Positions 24,016-35,253 of a stretch of DNA of 64,000 nt are shown piece after piece. The stretch covers positions 2,454,843 to 2,518,842 of the forward strand of contig LNAC01000231.1 of assembly GCA_002007465.1 (NCBI GenBank), read 5' to 3'. The translations under genes and the position numbers were made by a program. Under the pieces are notes generated by a model. The model was given only the letters and a program-made list of their open reading frames with translations. It had not been told where the DNA came from and made no database searches. Every line of letters starts with the position of its first letter. The stretch's first letter is position 1. This DNA is from Ailurus styani. Lineage: Eukaryota > Chordata > Mammalia > Carnivora > Ailuridae.

Positions 24016-25598
24016 ACTAGGAAACCAGGGAACCGAGTCATAGAAATCAGAGACCTAGTTGAATAAATAAAGAAAAACCAGAGAGATTCTGAGCACGGGG
24101 TGCTAACAGAACAGGTTTGGGTTAGGGACCAAAGTGCTCTTTTCCATTGAAGGAACAAAATAAGAACATAAGGTGTCTGAAGAAGAGGGGCCAGAGAACC
24201 AGGGTGGGGTGGAAGCAGCAATCAAATTCATTTTGAATTCTGAACTAAGTTTAAAAACATAGAAACAACTGAGAAAAGCGCTTCTTGATGTTGTGTGGTA
24301 TCCCTCTGCTGTAGAAGACAACATTTTTATCAAGGCTTTGGGAAAATTTTCGTATCTCTTGTCATGCCCAAGGGCAATTTTTTTATACACCAAAACAAGA
24401 ATCTAAGCATAAGCTTTTTGCATAACTTTATCTCCCTCATTTTTCAACTTTCCATAACTCCTGTGGAATGTAACAGCACTGTCCTGCCAAAAATGTAATT
24501 CAAACAACGATGACTTCACTGTAAAAGACACAGTGAGACTTAATGTTGTAAAACATAGATCAGAGTAACAAATCTGTTGAAAAATCAGGCCTTGATATGC
24601 ACAAACCTACAGTGGCTCCCCTAGAAAAATACTTGTTATTCGGAGAGACTAATAAGAGAGGACTTTTTCCCCCAATTACTATGCAGTGTTGATCTAAAAT
24701 TCAGTGTTGTTTCTTAAGAAGGTTCTTTGCCAACATAAAAAGAAAGGAAAATAATTCATAGACTAATTTGAATAAGAAGCACTCTTTTTCAACACATGTG
24801 CTTAGTGTTCATTTTTTTTGGAATGAGATAACCAATTTATATTCATAATTTCACTTTGGAATCACTGTTCTTAATTCAGTGTTAATTAAGTTAAACAGAA
24901 TAACGTTTTAAAGCAAGCTACCATCACTGATGTGGGGAGGAACTGAGTTTCAATGTATTATTTCCATCTGTCCTTATTACTTAAGAGAAGTTTCACTTAT
25001 GTTTTGACACTTGAGAATCGAACATGATAGATTTTATTTTTCAAAAGAACCATTAACCATTTCAAGTTAGCTGGTTGAGCTGCTTTGTTTACTCAATTTC
25101 CATTCATAATCCAAAGAAATGTTTTGTAACAATTAAGGAGAAATGAGAAAAGGGTGACTTCAAGCAATTTCTGAAAGACATGATGCTGATGGATTAACTT
25201 GGTAAATGGAAACCATCCAGCACTTCACTAGTGCACCTGGAGAGTCAATGGAGAGTTTTCAGAAAGATCTGAAAAGACAGTTAAGTTCCGAGATACAAGG
25301 AGTGCAGAGAAGCCTCATCTGTAGCAAGGCCCCTGATGATTGAGGAGGGGGAAGGGAGTTCTCAACCTTACCCTACATTTGTCTTACAGGAACTGGTCCT
25401 CAGGCTGTATCACTCCTTTCTTAAACTTGGCCCAGATGGTACCCTGGAAAGTGAGGCCAACAACAAATATTATAGTTCATTGAAAAAGAGAGCAAAAACA
25501 AATCTAGCTAATCACATAAAATCATGAAGACTATAAGTAAGATGAGACTGCAGCATTGCTTACTGTTATTCAGCATCATTTAGAAAGTTTTAAGCAAG
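24016..25598. other. Unassigned intergenic sequence
   Basis: No gene or recognisable repeat in 1.6 kb, unusual for this repeat-rich half of the window. Confidence 0.5.
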
Positions 25599-25730
25599 AA
25601 AGAATGGAAGGAAAGAAGGAAGGAAGAGAAAGAAAAGGAGGGAGGGAGAAAGGAAGGAAGGAAGGAAGGAATATGAAAGAAAGAAAGGAGGGAAGGGAGG
25701 GTGAGAGGGAGGGATGGAAAGAGAAAGAAA
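25599..25730. repeat. Purine-only (GGAA)n-type microsatellite
   Basis: Imperfect ggaa, gaaa and ggga units with no pyrimidine except rare t. The overlapping Lys/Arg/Glu-rich frame is an artefact of the repeat. Confidence 0.93.
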
Positions 25731-25769
25731 TCAATAGGGTATATGTATGAAAAAAGGAGAGTCAAACTT

Positions 25770-26340
25770 ATTATTTACAAGCAATAAAATAATTTACCTA
25801 GAAAATCCAAGAAAATCAAATAAAGAACTGTCAGTGCAGATGAGAGTTTAGAATGACAATATGTTCCTGGGGTAAAAGCAGAAAATTCAAGTCTTTCCTA
25901 TATCTGAGAAAAATAAAACAAATAAAATATAAAACCAAGCAAATAGAAAATTTGGTAAAATCATTGGTAATGATTAAAGAACAGATAAATGGAACAGAAA
26001 AGAAAATACCAGAAATTGACCCAAATATTTGAAAAAATTTGGTATATAATAAAAAGGAACTTTCGAACTAGTTTGGGTTTTTTGAATAATGAATGTATTG
26101 GTCTAGATAACTAAAAGTCAAGGTAGATCAGTACCAGAAAAATAAATTCTACATCAAAGCAAAAAAGAAAAAAAGTCTTTGAAAGAGTTAATGAAAACAT
26201 GTAATTGAAGATATACAGGAATAAAATATTGGTGAATAACCCCTGATTGAGAAAAGCTTATCAAATTATGTCACCAAGAGCAGAAACTAATAATGGATGG
26301 ATAAAGCTTTTTGTTATTAAAAAAAAAGCAAACCTGTTAA
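25770..26340 (+). mobile_element. Old L1 ORF2 fragment
   Basis: Phrases 'acaagcaataaaataatttacctagaaaatcc', 'cctatatctgagaaa' and 'gataaatggaacagaaaagaaaataccagaaat' follow L1 ORF2 order in sense, with strong decay. Confidence 0.6.
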
Positions 26341-26939
26341 ACATGGGAGTGAAATTAGAAAAATGAGACATGGAAACCCACTGAAATCCAGAATTTATTG
26401 GATGGTCTTAAAATTGGGATCTTTCTCATTCCAACTAAATAAAGACTTTGCTGTTGCACCAGCAACTGAGTAGATAGAGCTGTTCTAACAATTCTCACTG
26501 CAACTCTTCAGTTGCACCTTTCTCAGCTTCTGCACAAATACGGTCCTGCTATCATTTGCCCTGAAACATTTGACGAGTGGCCATATAGGGCAGTCTAGAA
26601 GAATATGATTCAGATAAACAATAAGTTATTCTTTGTCATGAAACATAGGTCAACAATAGCGTTCATTCTCTTCACTGTGTAAGGCTACCTAACATGCTTC
26701 TAAGATGGCCCAGAATCCATCGTGCTCTGATACAGAAGGGCTCTCCAGCACATGCCACCCAGTCAGGACAATCTGACCAAGAGCTACTCTTTCAGGTTCT
26801 GCAAGTTGACAGATGTTGATTCCTGGCAAATTCCAGGAGATTTCTGGGTTGCCTCCAAATGTCCCTACAAGGGAAGAACTAGTTAAACGGGAAATTATTG
26901 CAAGAGCTGCTGCTCTCTCTACTGCATGTGAAATATATT
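26341..26939. other. Unassigned intergenic sequence
   Basis: A minus-strand frame of 91 codons (26689-26964) is open but has no motif I recognise and no gene context. Confidence 0.45.
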
Positions 26940-27370
26940 TAAAATGATGGTTAACCTGATACATTTTTTAAATTACTTACTAGGAATCCAGATGGTTTCA
27001 ATAATGTTCCAGGTATACTAGTGATATATATCACCCACGAATTTATCATAAAGAAATATGTTAATAACTACAGGTATATTTTGTTTTGAGACTCCATTAA
27101 AACAGCAACAATAACAACTTTTAGGGGTGCCTGGGTGCTTTTAGTTAAGNTAAATAAAAATAAAATGATGGTTAACCTGATACATTTTTTAAATTACTTA
27201 CTAGGAATCCAGATGGTTTCAATAATGTTCCAGGTATACTAGTGATATATATCACCCACGAATTTATCATAAAGAAATATGTTAATAACTACAGGTATAT
27301 TTTGTTTTGAGACTCCATTAAAACAGCAACAATAACAACTTTTAGGGGTGCCTGGGTGCTTTTAGTTAAG
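26940..27370. repeat. Identical 210-base direct duplication around a single N
   Basis: Bases 26940-27149 and 27161-27370 are identical as far as I can see. They are separated by N (27150) and ten bases. Each copy ends partway into the same SINEC head, but only the second copy continues into the full SINE. This is most simply an assembly join error. Confidence 0.95.
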
Positions 27371-27480
27371 CATCTGATTCTTGGTCTCAGCTCAGGTCTT
27401 GATCTCAGGGTTGTAAGTTCAAGCCCTGGGTTGGGCTGCTTGCTAGGCATGGAGCCTACTAAAAATAAATAGAATTAAAA
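27345..27480 (+). mobile_element. Short old-type SINEC
   Basis: Head ggggtgcctgggtgctttta, B box region taagttcaagccc, short A-rich tail without CT tract. The first 26 bases also appear at 27124-27149 because of the flanking duplication. Confidence 0.88.
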
Positions 27481-27851
27481 ATCTCTTGCTTCCACACAAG
27501 TGCGATTAACTCTCAAAGTATAGCTAATTGTAAATCTTACTAAATCAATTATATCCATTAGCACTTAGTTTACCAGTGCTTCTAAAAATTGCTCCCATGC
27601 TGGTGGTTGATACAGGAATTGAAAATCAAACTAATTAGCTAGCTAGAGAAGCAGTTTTTTGTTTTTTTGTTTTTTGTTTTTTTTCTTACCAGGGGAAAGG
27701 GTATAATAATATTTCCACATATGATCAAGTCTTGTTACCTTGAGGTGAAAAAACATGTTTGAGTTACTGAGTTTCTCATGAGTTTTCTCCTTGTGGAGCA
27801 TATCAAGATTTGATTGACCTTGCCAAAAAACTAGAGTTATAAATATTTGCT

Positions 27852-27903
27852 TGATTTCATCTTATAAAATAGATTTCGTCTTATAAGATTTCATCTTATA
27901 AGA
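27852..27903. repeat. Short tandem repeat, atttcatcttataag units
   Basis: Three imperfect copies of about 16-18 bases (gatttcatcttataaaat, gatttcgtcttataa, gatttcatcttataag). Confidence 0.85.
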
Positions 27904-27942
27904 GAGCAGGGTTTGGTGAACTCTCAAAAGATATGTAAAATT

Positions 27943-28142
27943 GGGGCACCTGGGTGACTCAGTGGGTTAAACTTCTGCCTTTGGCTAAGGTCATGATCTC
28001 AGGATCCTGGGATCTAGGCCCACATTGGGCTCTCTGCTCAGCAGGGAACCTGCTTCCCCCTCTCTCTCTGCCTGCCTCTCTGCCTTTTTGTGATCTTTCT
28101 CTCTGTCAAATAAATGAAAGCCATCTTAAAAAAAAATAAAAA
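27943..28142 (+). mobile_element. SINEC
   Basis: Head ggggcacctgggtgactcag; tail aaataaatgaaagccatctt plus A-rich run. Diverged flanking repeats (aagatatgtaaaatt / aagatacgcaaatt). Confidence 0.92.
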
Positions 28143-28309
28143 TAAAGATACGCAAATTCAGTGATCACATGCACTATGAAATATTTCTGCAATAGTAGTG
28201 TAAAGTTTATACAAAAAATCATCAAAGGATGAACCTAACATAATCTTAAAAATTTTCAGTCAAATGATTAATATGTTTATATAAGGCTATCAGGTTTCCC
28301 TTATCTTAA

Positions 28310-28400
28310 AATTGTAAGGTAATTACAATTTTAATTGTAATTTAGATTGTACAATTTAATTATACAATTAAATTGTAATTTATAATTACAATTGTAATAT
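28310..28400. repeat. AT-rich palindromic tract
   Basis: Several overlapping inverted copies of acaatt/aattgt and attacaat/attgtaat, able to fold into hairpins. No other identity. Confidence 0.8.
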
Positions 28401-28564
28401 TTAGAAATTTAAAAATTCCAGAATCATATTATTGAATATCACATTTATAAAAGAGAACAACATGGCTGCATTGTATCAAAATTGTTGGTGGGACCAGAGT
28501 GGACACGTGGATTCACAAGCAGGCTGACCCGCCAGCTCCATGCCCTGTGGCTCCCTCTCTCTCT

Positions 28565-29293
28565 CTCTCTCTCTCTCTTTTTTTAATTTTTATTTTATTT
28601 TTTCCATGATCCAAGATTCATTGTTTATGCACCACATCCAGTGGTCCATGCAATACGTGCCCTCCTTAATACCCACCACCAGGCTCACCCATCCCCCCTC
28701 CCCCCTCCCCTCCATAACCCTCAGTTTGTTTCTCAGGGTCCGCAGTATCTCATTGTTCACCTCCCCTTCCAATTTACCCCAATACACTTTTCCTTTCCTT
28801 CCCCTAGAGTCCTCCATTTTATTCCTTATGTTCCACAAGTAAGTGAAACCATATGATAATTGACTTTCTCTGCTTGACTTATTTCACTCAGCATAATCTC
28901 CTCCAGGCCCATCCATGTTGGTACAAAAGTTGAGTATTCATCCTTTCTGATTGCTGTGTAATATTCCGTTGTATATATGGACCACATCTTCTTTAGCCAT
29001 TCATCTGTTGAAGGGCATGTTGGCTCTTTCCACAGTTTGACGATTGTGGACATTGCTGCTATGAACATTGGGGTACATATAGCCCTTCTTTTCACTACAT
29101 CTGCATCTTTGGGGTAAATATCCAGTAGTGAAATTGCAGGGTCATAGGGTGGCTCTATTTTTAATTTTTTGAGGAATCTCCACACTGTTTTCCAAAGTGG
29201 CTGCACCAACTTGCATTCCCACCAACAGTGAAAGAGGGTTCCCTTTTCTCCACATCCTCTCCAACACTTGTTGTTTCCTGTCCTGTTGATTTT
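28565..29293 (-). mobile_element. 5'-truncated young L1 with readable ORF2 C-terminus
   Basis: On the minus strand this encodes an uninterrupted L1 ORF2 C-terminal segment (stop at 28826). It has the family signs CWWECKLVQPLWKTVWRFLK, then IYPKD, MFIAAMSTIVKLWKEP, and IYTTEYYTAIRKDE. The 3' UTR and an A-rich tail follow down to about 28580. Target repeats are ggctccctctctct before and ggctccctttctct after. The open frame extends a few codons past the element into flanking DNA, so its 5' end is not an L1 start. About 730 bases remain of an element of about 6 kb. Confidence 0.9.
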
Positions 29294-29630
29294 GGCTCCC
29301 TTTCTCTTATCCCAGCAGCAAACCCTGGAACAGCTCCAGTGCCTCTTCAAGGATAAGTGAGAACGTCCTCAGGAAGGGCCCCTACCACTTGTCTTTTTAC
29401 TTCATTCTTATTAACAACTATTTATTTCCAGAAAGAAGGTTCATACACCAGACTGTTGGAAACCTTGAAATTGAACTCATTTTATACTGCAGCTGAGAAC
29501 AAATACCTATTTTCTACAAGAAAATTTATCCCAATTTTTTTTAAATCTCAAAACAATTGTCAACATCAGCACTAGAAAGCTGGTTTCTTGAATATAAATT
29601 GGAAAAATCCTTTAAATATATGTAGTTCTC
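29294..29630. other. Unassigned intergenic sequence
   Basis: Nothing recognised. Confidence 0.5.
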
Positions 29631-29812
29631 AGGGTGCCTGGATGATTCAGTTGGGTGGCCGACTCTTGGTTTCGGCTCAGGCCATGGTCTCGTGGGTCAT
29701 GGGATCGAGCCCCACGCTGTGTGCTCTGCACTCAGCCAGGAGTCAGCTTGTAGGTTCTCTCCCCCCACTCTCATGCGTGCTCTCTCTCCCTCTCTTTCTA
29801 AAATAAATAAAT
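29631..29812 (+). mobile_element. SINEC
   Basis: Head gggtgcctggatgattcagt and tail aaaataaataaataa; followed directly by another copy. Confidence 0.9.
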
Positions 29813-29814
29813 AA

Positions 29815-30030
29815 GGAGCACCTTGGTGGCTCAGTTGGTTAAGCTCTGCCTTTGGCTCCAGTCATGATCTCAGGGTCCTGGGATCGAGCCCCATGTCGGA
29901 ATTTCTACTCAGCAGGGAGTCTGCTTCTCCCTTTCCCTCTCTCTCTGTGCTAGTTCTGTCTCTCTCTCTCTCAAATAAATACACAAATAAATCTTTAGAA
30001 AAATAAAATAAATGAATAAATATTAAATAA
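29815..30030 (+). mobile_element. SINEC, tandem to previous copy
   Basis: Head ggagcaccttggtggctcag, CT run, tail aaataaatacacaaataaatctt. Inserted in the aaat tail of the preceding SINE. Confidence 0.9.
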
Positions 30031-32120
30031 GTATATGCTGTTCTCTTACTGGGCCCATAAAATATGTACATAGTTGATTATAAGTGTATTTCCCATTTAT
30101 GGGGCCTTTTTAAAAACCGCATTAAGCAAAATAAAACTTCCTCAAGTTGGTGTGAAATATGCACAATGATGAAATTTCCTAGATTACCACTAGATGGTAC
30201 TATAAAACCTAGTAAATGTTGTCACTCCCCTTGGTTTTGCTGCTGTTTCAGGCTCTTTCAATATGGCTCTTTTTTAATGATCTCAAATCCGATGATAATA
30301 TTTATTTAATTCGTTCTACAGACACTGATCAAATAATATTGTACTAGCTGAGCGACCTTGGACAAGTCAGTTATCCTCCTTATGCCTCATCTATGTTTTG
30401 TCATCTATGAAGTGACCACAAGGCTCCTGGTTCTCTTGTGGGACCCCACATCATGACCTCTTGGCCCTGGATGAATATGGTAAGGATAAGCCTAGAACCT
30501 AAAAGCAACTCAGAATCCTTTCATGGGATTTTTTTTAAACTAGAGTTGGGAAAAGCTAACTAGTACTTCCCTGCAGGTGCTGGAGAAGCAGGGCAGGAAG
30601 CTGGCCTCAAGTAGGAAAAAACAAAAAACAGAGAAGCAGAAACAAGGGGCCAAGATTGAGTCCTGGTAGTGTTCATGTCCCCAGTTCCAGCTGTTCCTGG
30701 AGTCAGTCACGTGACGGTTCTGCCCTCCCAGGTTGATGAGTTACATTTCTTTAACCACATTTGACAACAAAGTGTCCCTCCAGTAAATACTCCTTTTTGC
30801 CACAGAGAGTTTGAATTGAGTTATTATCACTTTGACCAAAAGAATTCTTACTAATCAAGGTGGTGACTTAACTCTATCCATTCAAAAGTGTAACCAAGCA
30901 GTTTACGTCCTTACCCTGTTATCTGCTCAAGTCTGTCTCCCATGGTATGTAATAATACCATGGTATGTAATTCTCCCAAAATAGGGAGAATAAGTTCAAA
31001 GCTTATGATCTATTAGGAGCAATTAAAATCTTGAAGGGATACACCTCCCCAGAAATGCCCAGCACTTTGCAAATGGCTGTTACTTCTTAGAACCTTCACT
31101 TCAGTCTTAGGAGACTAGATGGCTCAGCCCTTCCAAACATTACACTACAGGTTTTGAAGGGCAGGTGAGTGGAATGCCTTTTTTTCCATTAACTTATAGT
31201 GTTCTTGATTCCCCCCTTATAAACTAATAGGGTAGCCATGTATTTCTTACATTCTCAGAAATTTAAGACTAAAGAAAATAGGAAAGATATTGGGGTTTTG
31301 GTGCAAAGCAGTTTGGGTCTTTCTCTCTTTCTGTATCTCAGTGTAAAAACGTAGGACCTTGAGAATCCAAAATGCCGATGTGCTGTCTCTGAAAGCACAT
31401 TAAAATGTACCCATTTGCTAGGGTGGTAGGACCAGAGGGAACCTGGGAACTCGCCTCTTAGTTTCATGACTCATTCAGACCCAGCAGGAACATACCCTAA
31501 ATTGACTTGGAGCAGCACAGAATCATCCCTCTGCTAATTAGTATCCAGTCGAATTACAGCTGTCTGATATGCAGCAGAGAAATATAAAATACAAAAGTAA
31601 AACATGGTTTGAAAAGGTCCTTTAGGACAGTAAAGCTTTTGTTTTCATTCATTCTTCTCTAAGTCACTGCAATTGAAAAAAACAAACAAACAACTATCAT
31701 AAGCCGTAGTCCTTCCTCCGTAACTGCGGTGTCATCTCTTCCAACTTCTCCCTTGTTGGGAGTGGCACAACTGTTCTCTAAGGTCACCGTATTTGAAATG
31801 TCTATGAATGCTACTTTCCTCCACCCACTGTCATTAATTCAGCCAGTACACTTTTTGTCCCACTTGAATTCATTGCTTTTTCTCCATCTCCATAACTATT
31901 CTCCCAAACTAGATTCCAGAGACCTCAGATTGGATTACAGCAATCCCTCCCTTACTCTGTGTCTTCCTCAAATAAGTTCTCTCCCTGACTGTAGGTAACC
32001 TCGACTTCCTTCCTCAAGTGTCCATAGTGAACCTCTATTGCTTTTCACATCAAAGAAAAACTCTATTTTGGCATTCGAAACCTCCATCAATTCTCTTTTT
32101 TTTCTTCGTGCATTTACTTT
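30031..32120. other. Unassigned intergenic sequence with one MIR
   Basis: Apart from a MIR relic at 30335-30430, no repeat or gene is evident. A ten-base palindrome gtcacgtgac lies at 30706-30715. Frames at 31255-31467 and 31729-31998 have no identifiable motif. Confidence 0.5.
30335..30430 (+). repeat. MIR relic
   Basis: 'gagcgaccttggacaagtcagttatcctccttatgcctcatct' matches the MIR core. Confidence 0.75.
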
Positions 32121-32494
32121 TTATTCATTCATTCATTCATTCATTTATTCCATAAGTAAAAACACTTTTGAGTGCTTATATAGTCCTCTGTCCTGGGTCC
32201 CAAGAACAGAGGAGTGAAAAAAACCAAAGCTCTACCATCTTGGAGCTCTTATTCTAGAGAAGGGAGACAGACAGGGAACAAATCAATTAATACAAAAACT
32301 GTTAGATGGAACTAAGTGCTATGAAGAAAAAACTAAAGCGCAACAAAGAAGGTAGAGATTGTTGAATGGACATGTATTTGTATAAAGAAGTCAAAATGTC
32401 GGGACAGTCAGAAAAGGTGGCATTTGAAAAAGACCAGAAGAGATATGAAGATGAAGCAAGTTACTATTTTGGAGAACTCTCTTTTATTTATTTA

Positions 32495-32890
32495 TTTTTT
32501 ATTTTTTTAAGATTTTATGTATTGGGGCTCCTGGGTGGCTCAGTTGGCTAAGCACCTGACTTTGGCTTGGGTCATGATCTCGGGTCCTGGGATGGAGCCC
32601 CAAGTCGGGGTGGGGGGGGCTTGCTTGTCCCTCTTCTTCTGCCCCTCTCTACACTTCATGCTCTCTTTCTTTCAAATAAATACATAAAATCTTTTTAAAA
32701 AATAAAATGTACAGACTTTATGTATTTATTTATTTGAGAGAGAGTGAGAGTGAGTGGGAGGGACAGGGAGAGAGCATCTGAAGCCGACTTCATGCCGAGC
32801 GCAGAGCCCCAGTCCAGGCTAGATCGCAAGACCTGAGCCAAAACCAAAGGTCTGACTGACACTCAACAGACTGAGTGACCCAGTCACCAC
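32495..32890 (-). mobile_element. SINEC, split by a younger SINEC
   Basis: Minus-strand SINE whose tail (ttaagattttatgtatt) and body (tatttatttatttgagagag ... gagtgacccagtcacca) are separated by the copy at 32524-32712. Confidence 0.88.
32524..32712 (+). mobile_element. SINEC nested in an opposite-sense SINEC
   Basis: Head ggggctcctgggtggctcag, tail aaataaatacataaaatctt. Its target repeats are agattttatgtatt / agactttatgtatt, taken from the host SINE. Confidence 0.9.
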
Positions 32891-33300
32891 TTGGGGAAGA
32901 GCTTTCTTAACAGAGTGGAAACAACGCTTCAAAAATTGTGAGTCATGGATTTGTTTGTTGTGTTTAAGGAAGAGCAAAGAGGCTAGAGTAAAGGGAGAGT
33001 GGAAAGAGGGTAGGATAGAGAGAACAGGGGATCCTGAACATATAGGGAGGCCCATGCCACATACATGCTATGGGTTTTGCTCTGGGAGAGTTGGCAAGCC
33101 ATTTTTCACGGTTGAGCAGAGGAGTGATATGCTCTGACTTATAATTGAAAAGATCACTCTGGTCACCACATGAACATTACTCATATAAGAAAGAGAACAA
33201 AGGCAGAAGCAGGGAGATCCTTTCTGGTAAGTGATGATTTTCCTTTGGGCTGCAGTGGTTAGCAGTGCGAGATGAGAAATGTCTCTATTTGGAATTCCTA

Positions 33301-34203
33301 TATTTAGAGCTGACAGGTCTACTTAACTGCTTGAGGTGGTATGTGAGGAGAAAGAGAAGAGTCAAAGATTTTGAATTAAGTGACTGGAAAGATAGAGGTT
33401 TCTACTAACTGATATTGGAGAAGGACTGAAGATACCAACCACTCCTTAACAGAAAGATTCTACATCTCTCACTTTGACTCCTTCCCTACCTGTCTGTATC
33501 TCCTACTTCCTCTGTTTGATCCATCTGCTGAGCCTCAACACTCATTCAATTGAGGATATTTGTGAATATTATGATATTTTCAAAGCCCTGAGCTAGAAAC
33601 TAGAAGGATATAAAAACATGTAAGTTTCCTCATACATTTCTAACAACCTATGTGAGAAAAATAATATATTTATTTGTGATAACAATATAACTCATGCAAA
33701 ATCTGCAAACGTTTATGAATAAATTACCTTTGTGAGCAAGGAATAGTGAATAGGTGCAGATACAGTAAGGATATAACTATGAACAAAACATGGCCCTTGT
33801 TCTCAAGAATCTTGTAACATATGCTAAAAGTTCATTGAGTGTTGTTACTATTCTGCAGTTGGGATATAAGAGATTTTCAATAGGTGCTAAATGAAAAAAA
33901 ATGAAAAGAACAAGACATCAGAATTAAAGGGGAAAGAGATCATATCACCCAGAGGAATTCAATAGATGGCTCAAGCTAGCTTGAGTTTTCATATTCCATG
34001 ATACTTGGCCTAACTAAATGCCTTTCCAGTGAGTTTCCTCAGCACCTGCGTAAGTTCAGCAGTAGCTAGATTTGCACTTATATTTATATTTCTTAGAAGT
34101 GTACATTAGTTATACTGTGGAATGTAAACTTGAAAGCAGGAGCTTGATCTTATTTAATTTCCTTTGAACTTTAAAAACACTAAATATCATGAGAAAGTTA
34201 TAA
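33301..34203. other. Unassigned intergenic sequence
   Basis: No gene; 33760-33880 vaguely resembles an L2 end. Confidence 0.45.
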
Positions 34204-34218
34204 AATATGCATGGGTAT

Positions 34219-34435
34219 GGGGTGCCTGAGTGGCTCAGTTGGTTGAGCATCTGACTCTTGATTTTGGTTCAGGTCTTAATCTCAGGATTGTGAGATGGAG
34301 CCCTGCATCTGGCTCTGCACTGGGCGAGGAGCCTGCTCCCTGAGATCCTGCCTCCTTCTGCCCCTCTCCCCGGCTCGCACCAGCTTGCGCGCGCTCTCTC
34401 TCAAACAAACAAACAAACAAACAAACAAACAAATA
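34219..34435 (+). mobile_element. SINEC with (CAAA)n tail
   Basis: Head ggggtgcctgagtggctcag, GC-rich middle, tail of about eight caaa units. Flanking repeats atatgcatgggtat / atatgcatgagtat. Confidence 0.92.
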
Positions 34436-34548
34436 AATATGCATGAGTATTATAAAATGTCTTACATTATTTTAAAATGCTTTTGGAAAAGGAGTGTGGG
34501 AGGGTAAGGGAGTCTTCCCAAAAGTACAGAACACTTTATCCTTTTAGG

Positions 34549-34688
34549 ATGTGTGTGTGTGTGTGTGTGTGTGTACATATATATATAATGTATATAAAAC
34601 TGTGTGCATATATGGGTATGTATATATGTATACATATATATGTATATCTATATATGCGTGTGTGTATGTATATATATATACATATATN

Positions 34689-34755
<67 letters not shown>
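34549..34755. repeat. (GT)n then (AT)n microsatellite with an N
   Basis: About eleven gt units, then a long region of ta/at with tg and ca variants. The N at 34688 indicates an unresolved base. Translated frames here are artefacts. Confidence 0.95.
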
Positions 34756-34758
<3 letters not shown>

Positions 34759-34828
34759 CCCAAAATAAGAATCCACTAAATGTTCAAGAGATTTAGTCAA
34801 ATATTTGGTCTTGAATTTTTGTCCTTAT

Positions 34829-35242
34829 GGCGTCTGGGTGGCTCAATGGTTCAAAGCCTCTGCCTTGGATGCCTGGGTGGCTCAGTGGGTTAAAGCCTCT
34901 GCTTTCGGCTCAGGTCATGATCTCAGGGTCCTGGGATTGAGGCCCGCATTGGGCTCTCTGCTCGGCAGGGAGCCTGCTTCCCCCTGTCTCTCTACCTGCC
35001 TCTCTGCCTCCTTGTGATCTCTCTCCCTCTGTCAAATACATAAATAAAATCTTTAAAAAAAAAAAAAAAGCCTCTGCCTTAGGCTCAGGTCATGATCTCA
35101 GGGTCCTGGGATCAAGGCCCACATTGGGCTCCCTGCTCAGTGGGGAGCCTGCTTCCTCCTCTCTCTGCCTGCCTCTCTGCCTACTTGTGATCTCTCTCTG
35201 TCAAATAAATAAATAAATAAATAAATAATCTTAAAAAAAAAT
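34829..35242 (+). mobile_element. SINEC, split by a younger SINEC
   Basis: Head ggcgtctgggtggctcaatgg to 34866, continued at 35081 with ggctcaggtcatgatctcagg and an aaat tail. Outer target repeats ttttgtcctta (34817-34827; again after the tail). Confidence 0.92.
34867..35066 (+). mobile_element. SINEC nested in same-sense SINEC
   Basis: Head ggatgcctgggtggctcagt, tail aaatacataaataaaatc plus 15 A. Target repeats aaagcctctgcctt (34853-34866 and 35067-35080) are SINE head sequence. Confidence 0.93.
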
Positions 35243-35253
35243 TTTGTCCTTAG

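Larger units (their letters stand above)
32128..33300 (+). mobile_element. Ancient LINE relic (L2-like), interrupted by two SINEs
   Basis: (attc)n followed by 'gtcctgggtcccaagaacagagg', 'ggagctcttattctagagaagggagacagacag', 'agtgctatgaagaaaaaactaaag', then after the SINEs 'gtgtttaaggaagagcaaagaggc' and 'gttgagcagaggagtgatatgctctgactta' and 'gatcactctggtcac'. The order fits an abundant ancient mammalian repeat that I recall as L2. The family name is uncertain. Confidence 0.55.

Noticed and set aside
26689..26964. 91-codon minus-strand frame as a small gene
   Set aside because: No motif, no promoter or splice context, and it overlaps the suspect duplicated segment.
28826..29350. 174-codon minus-strand frame as a host gene
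   Set aside because: It is the C-terminal end of L1 ORF2, with an L1 3' UTR, A-rich tail and target duplication.
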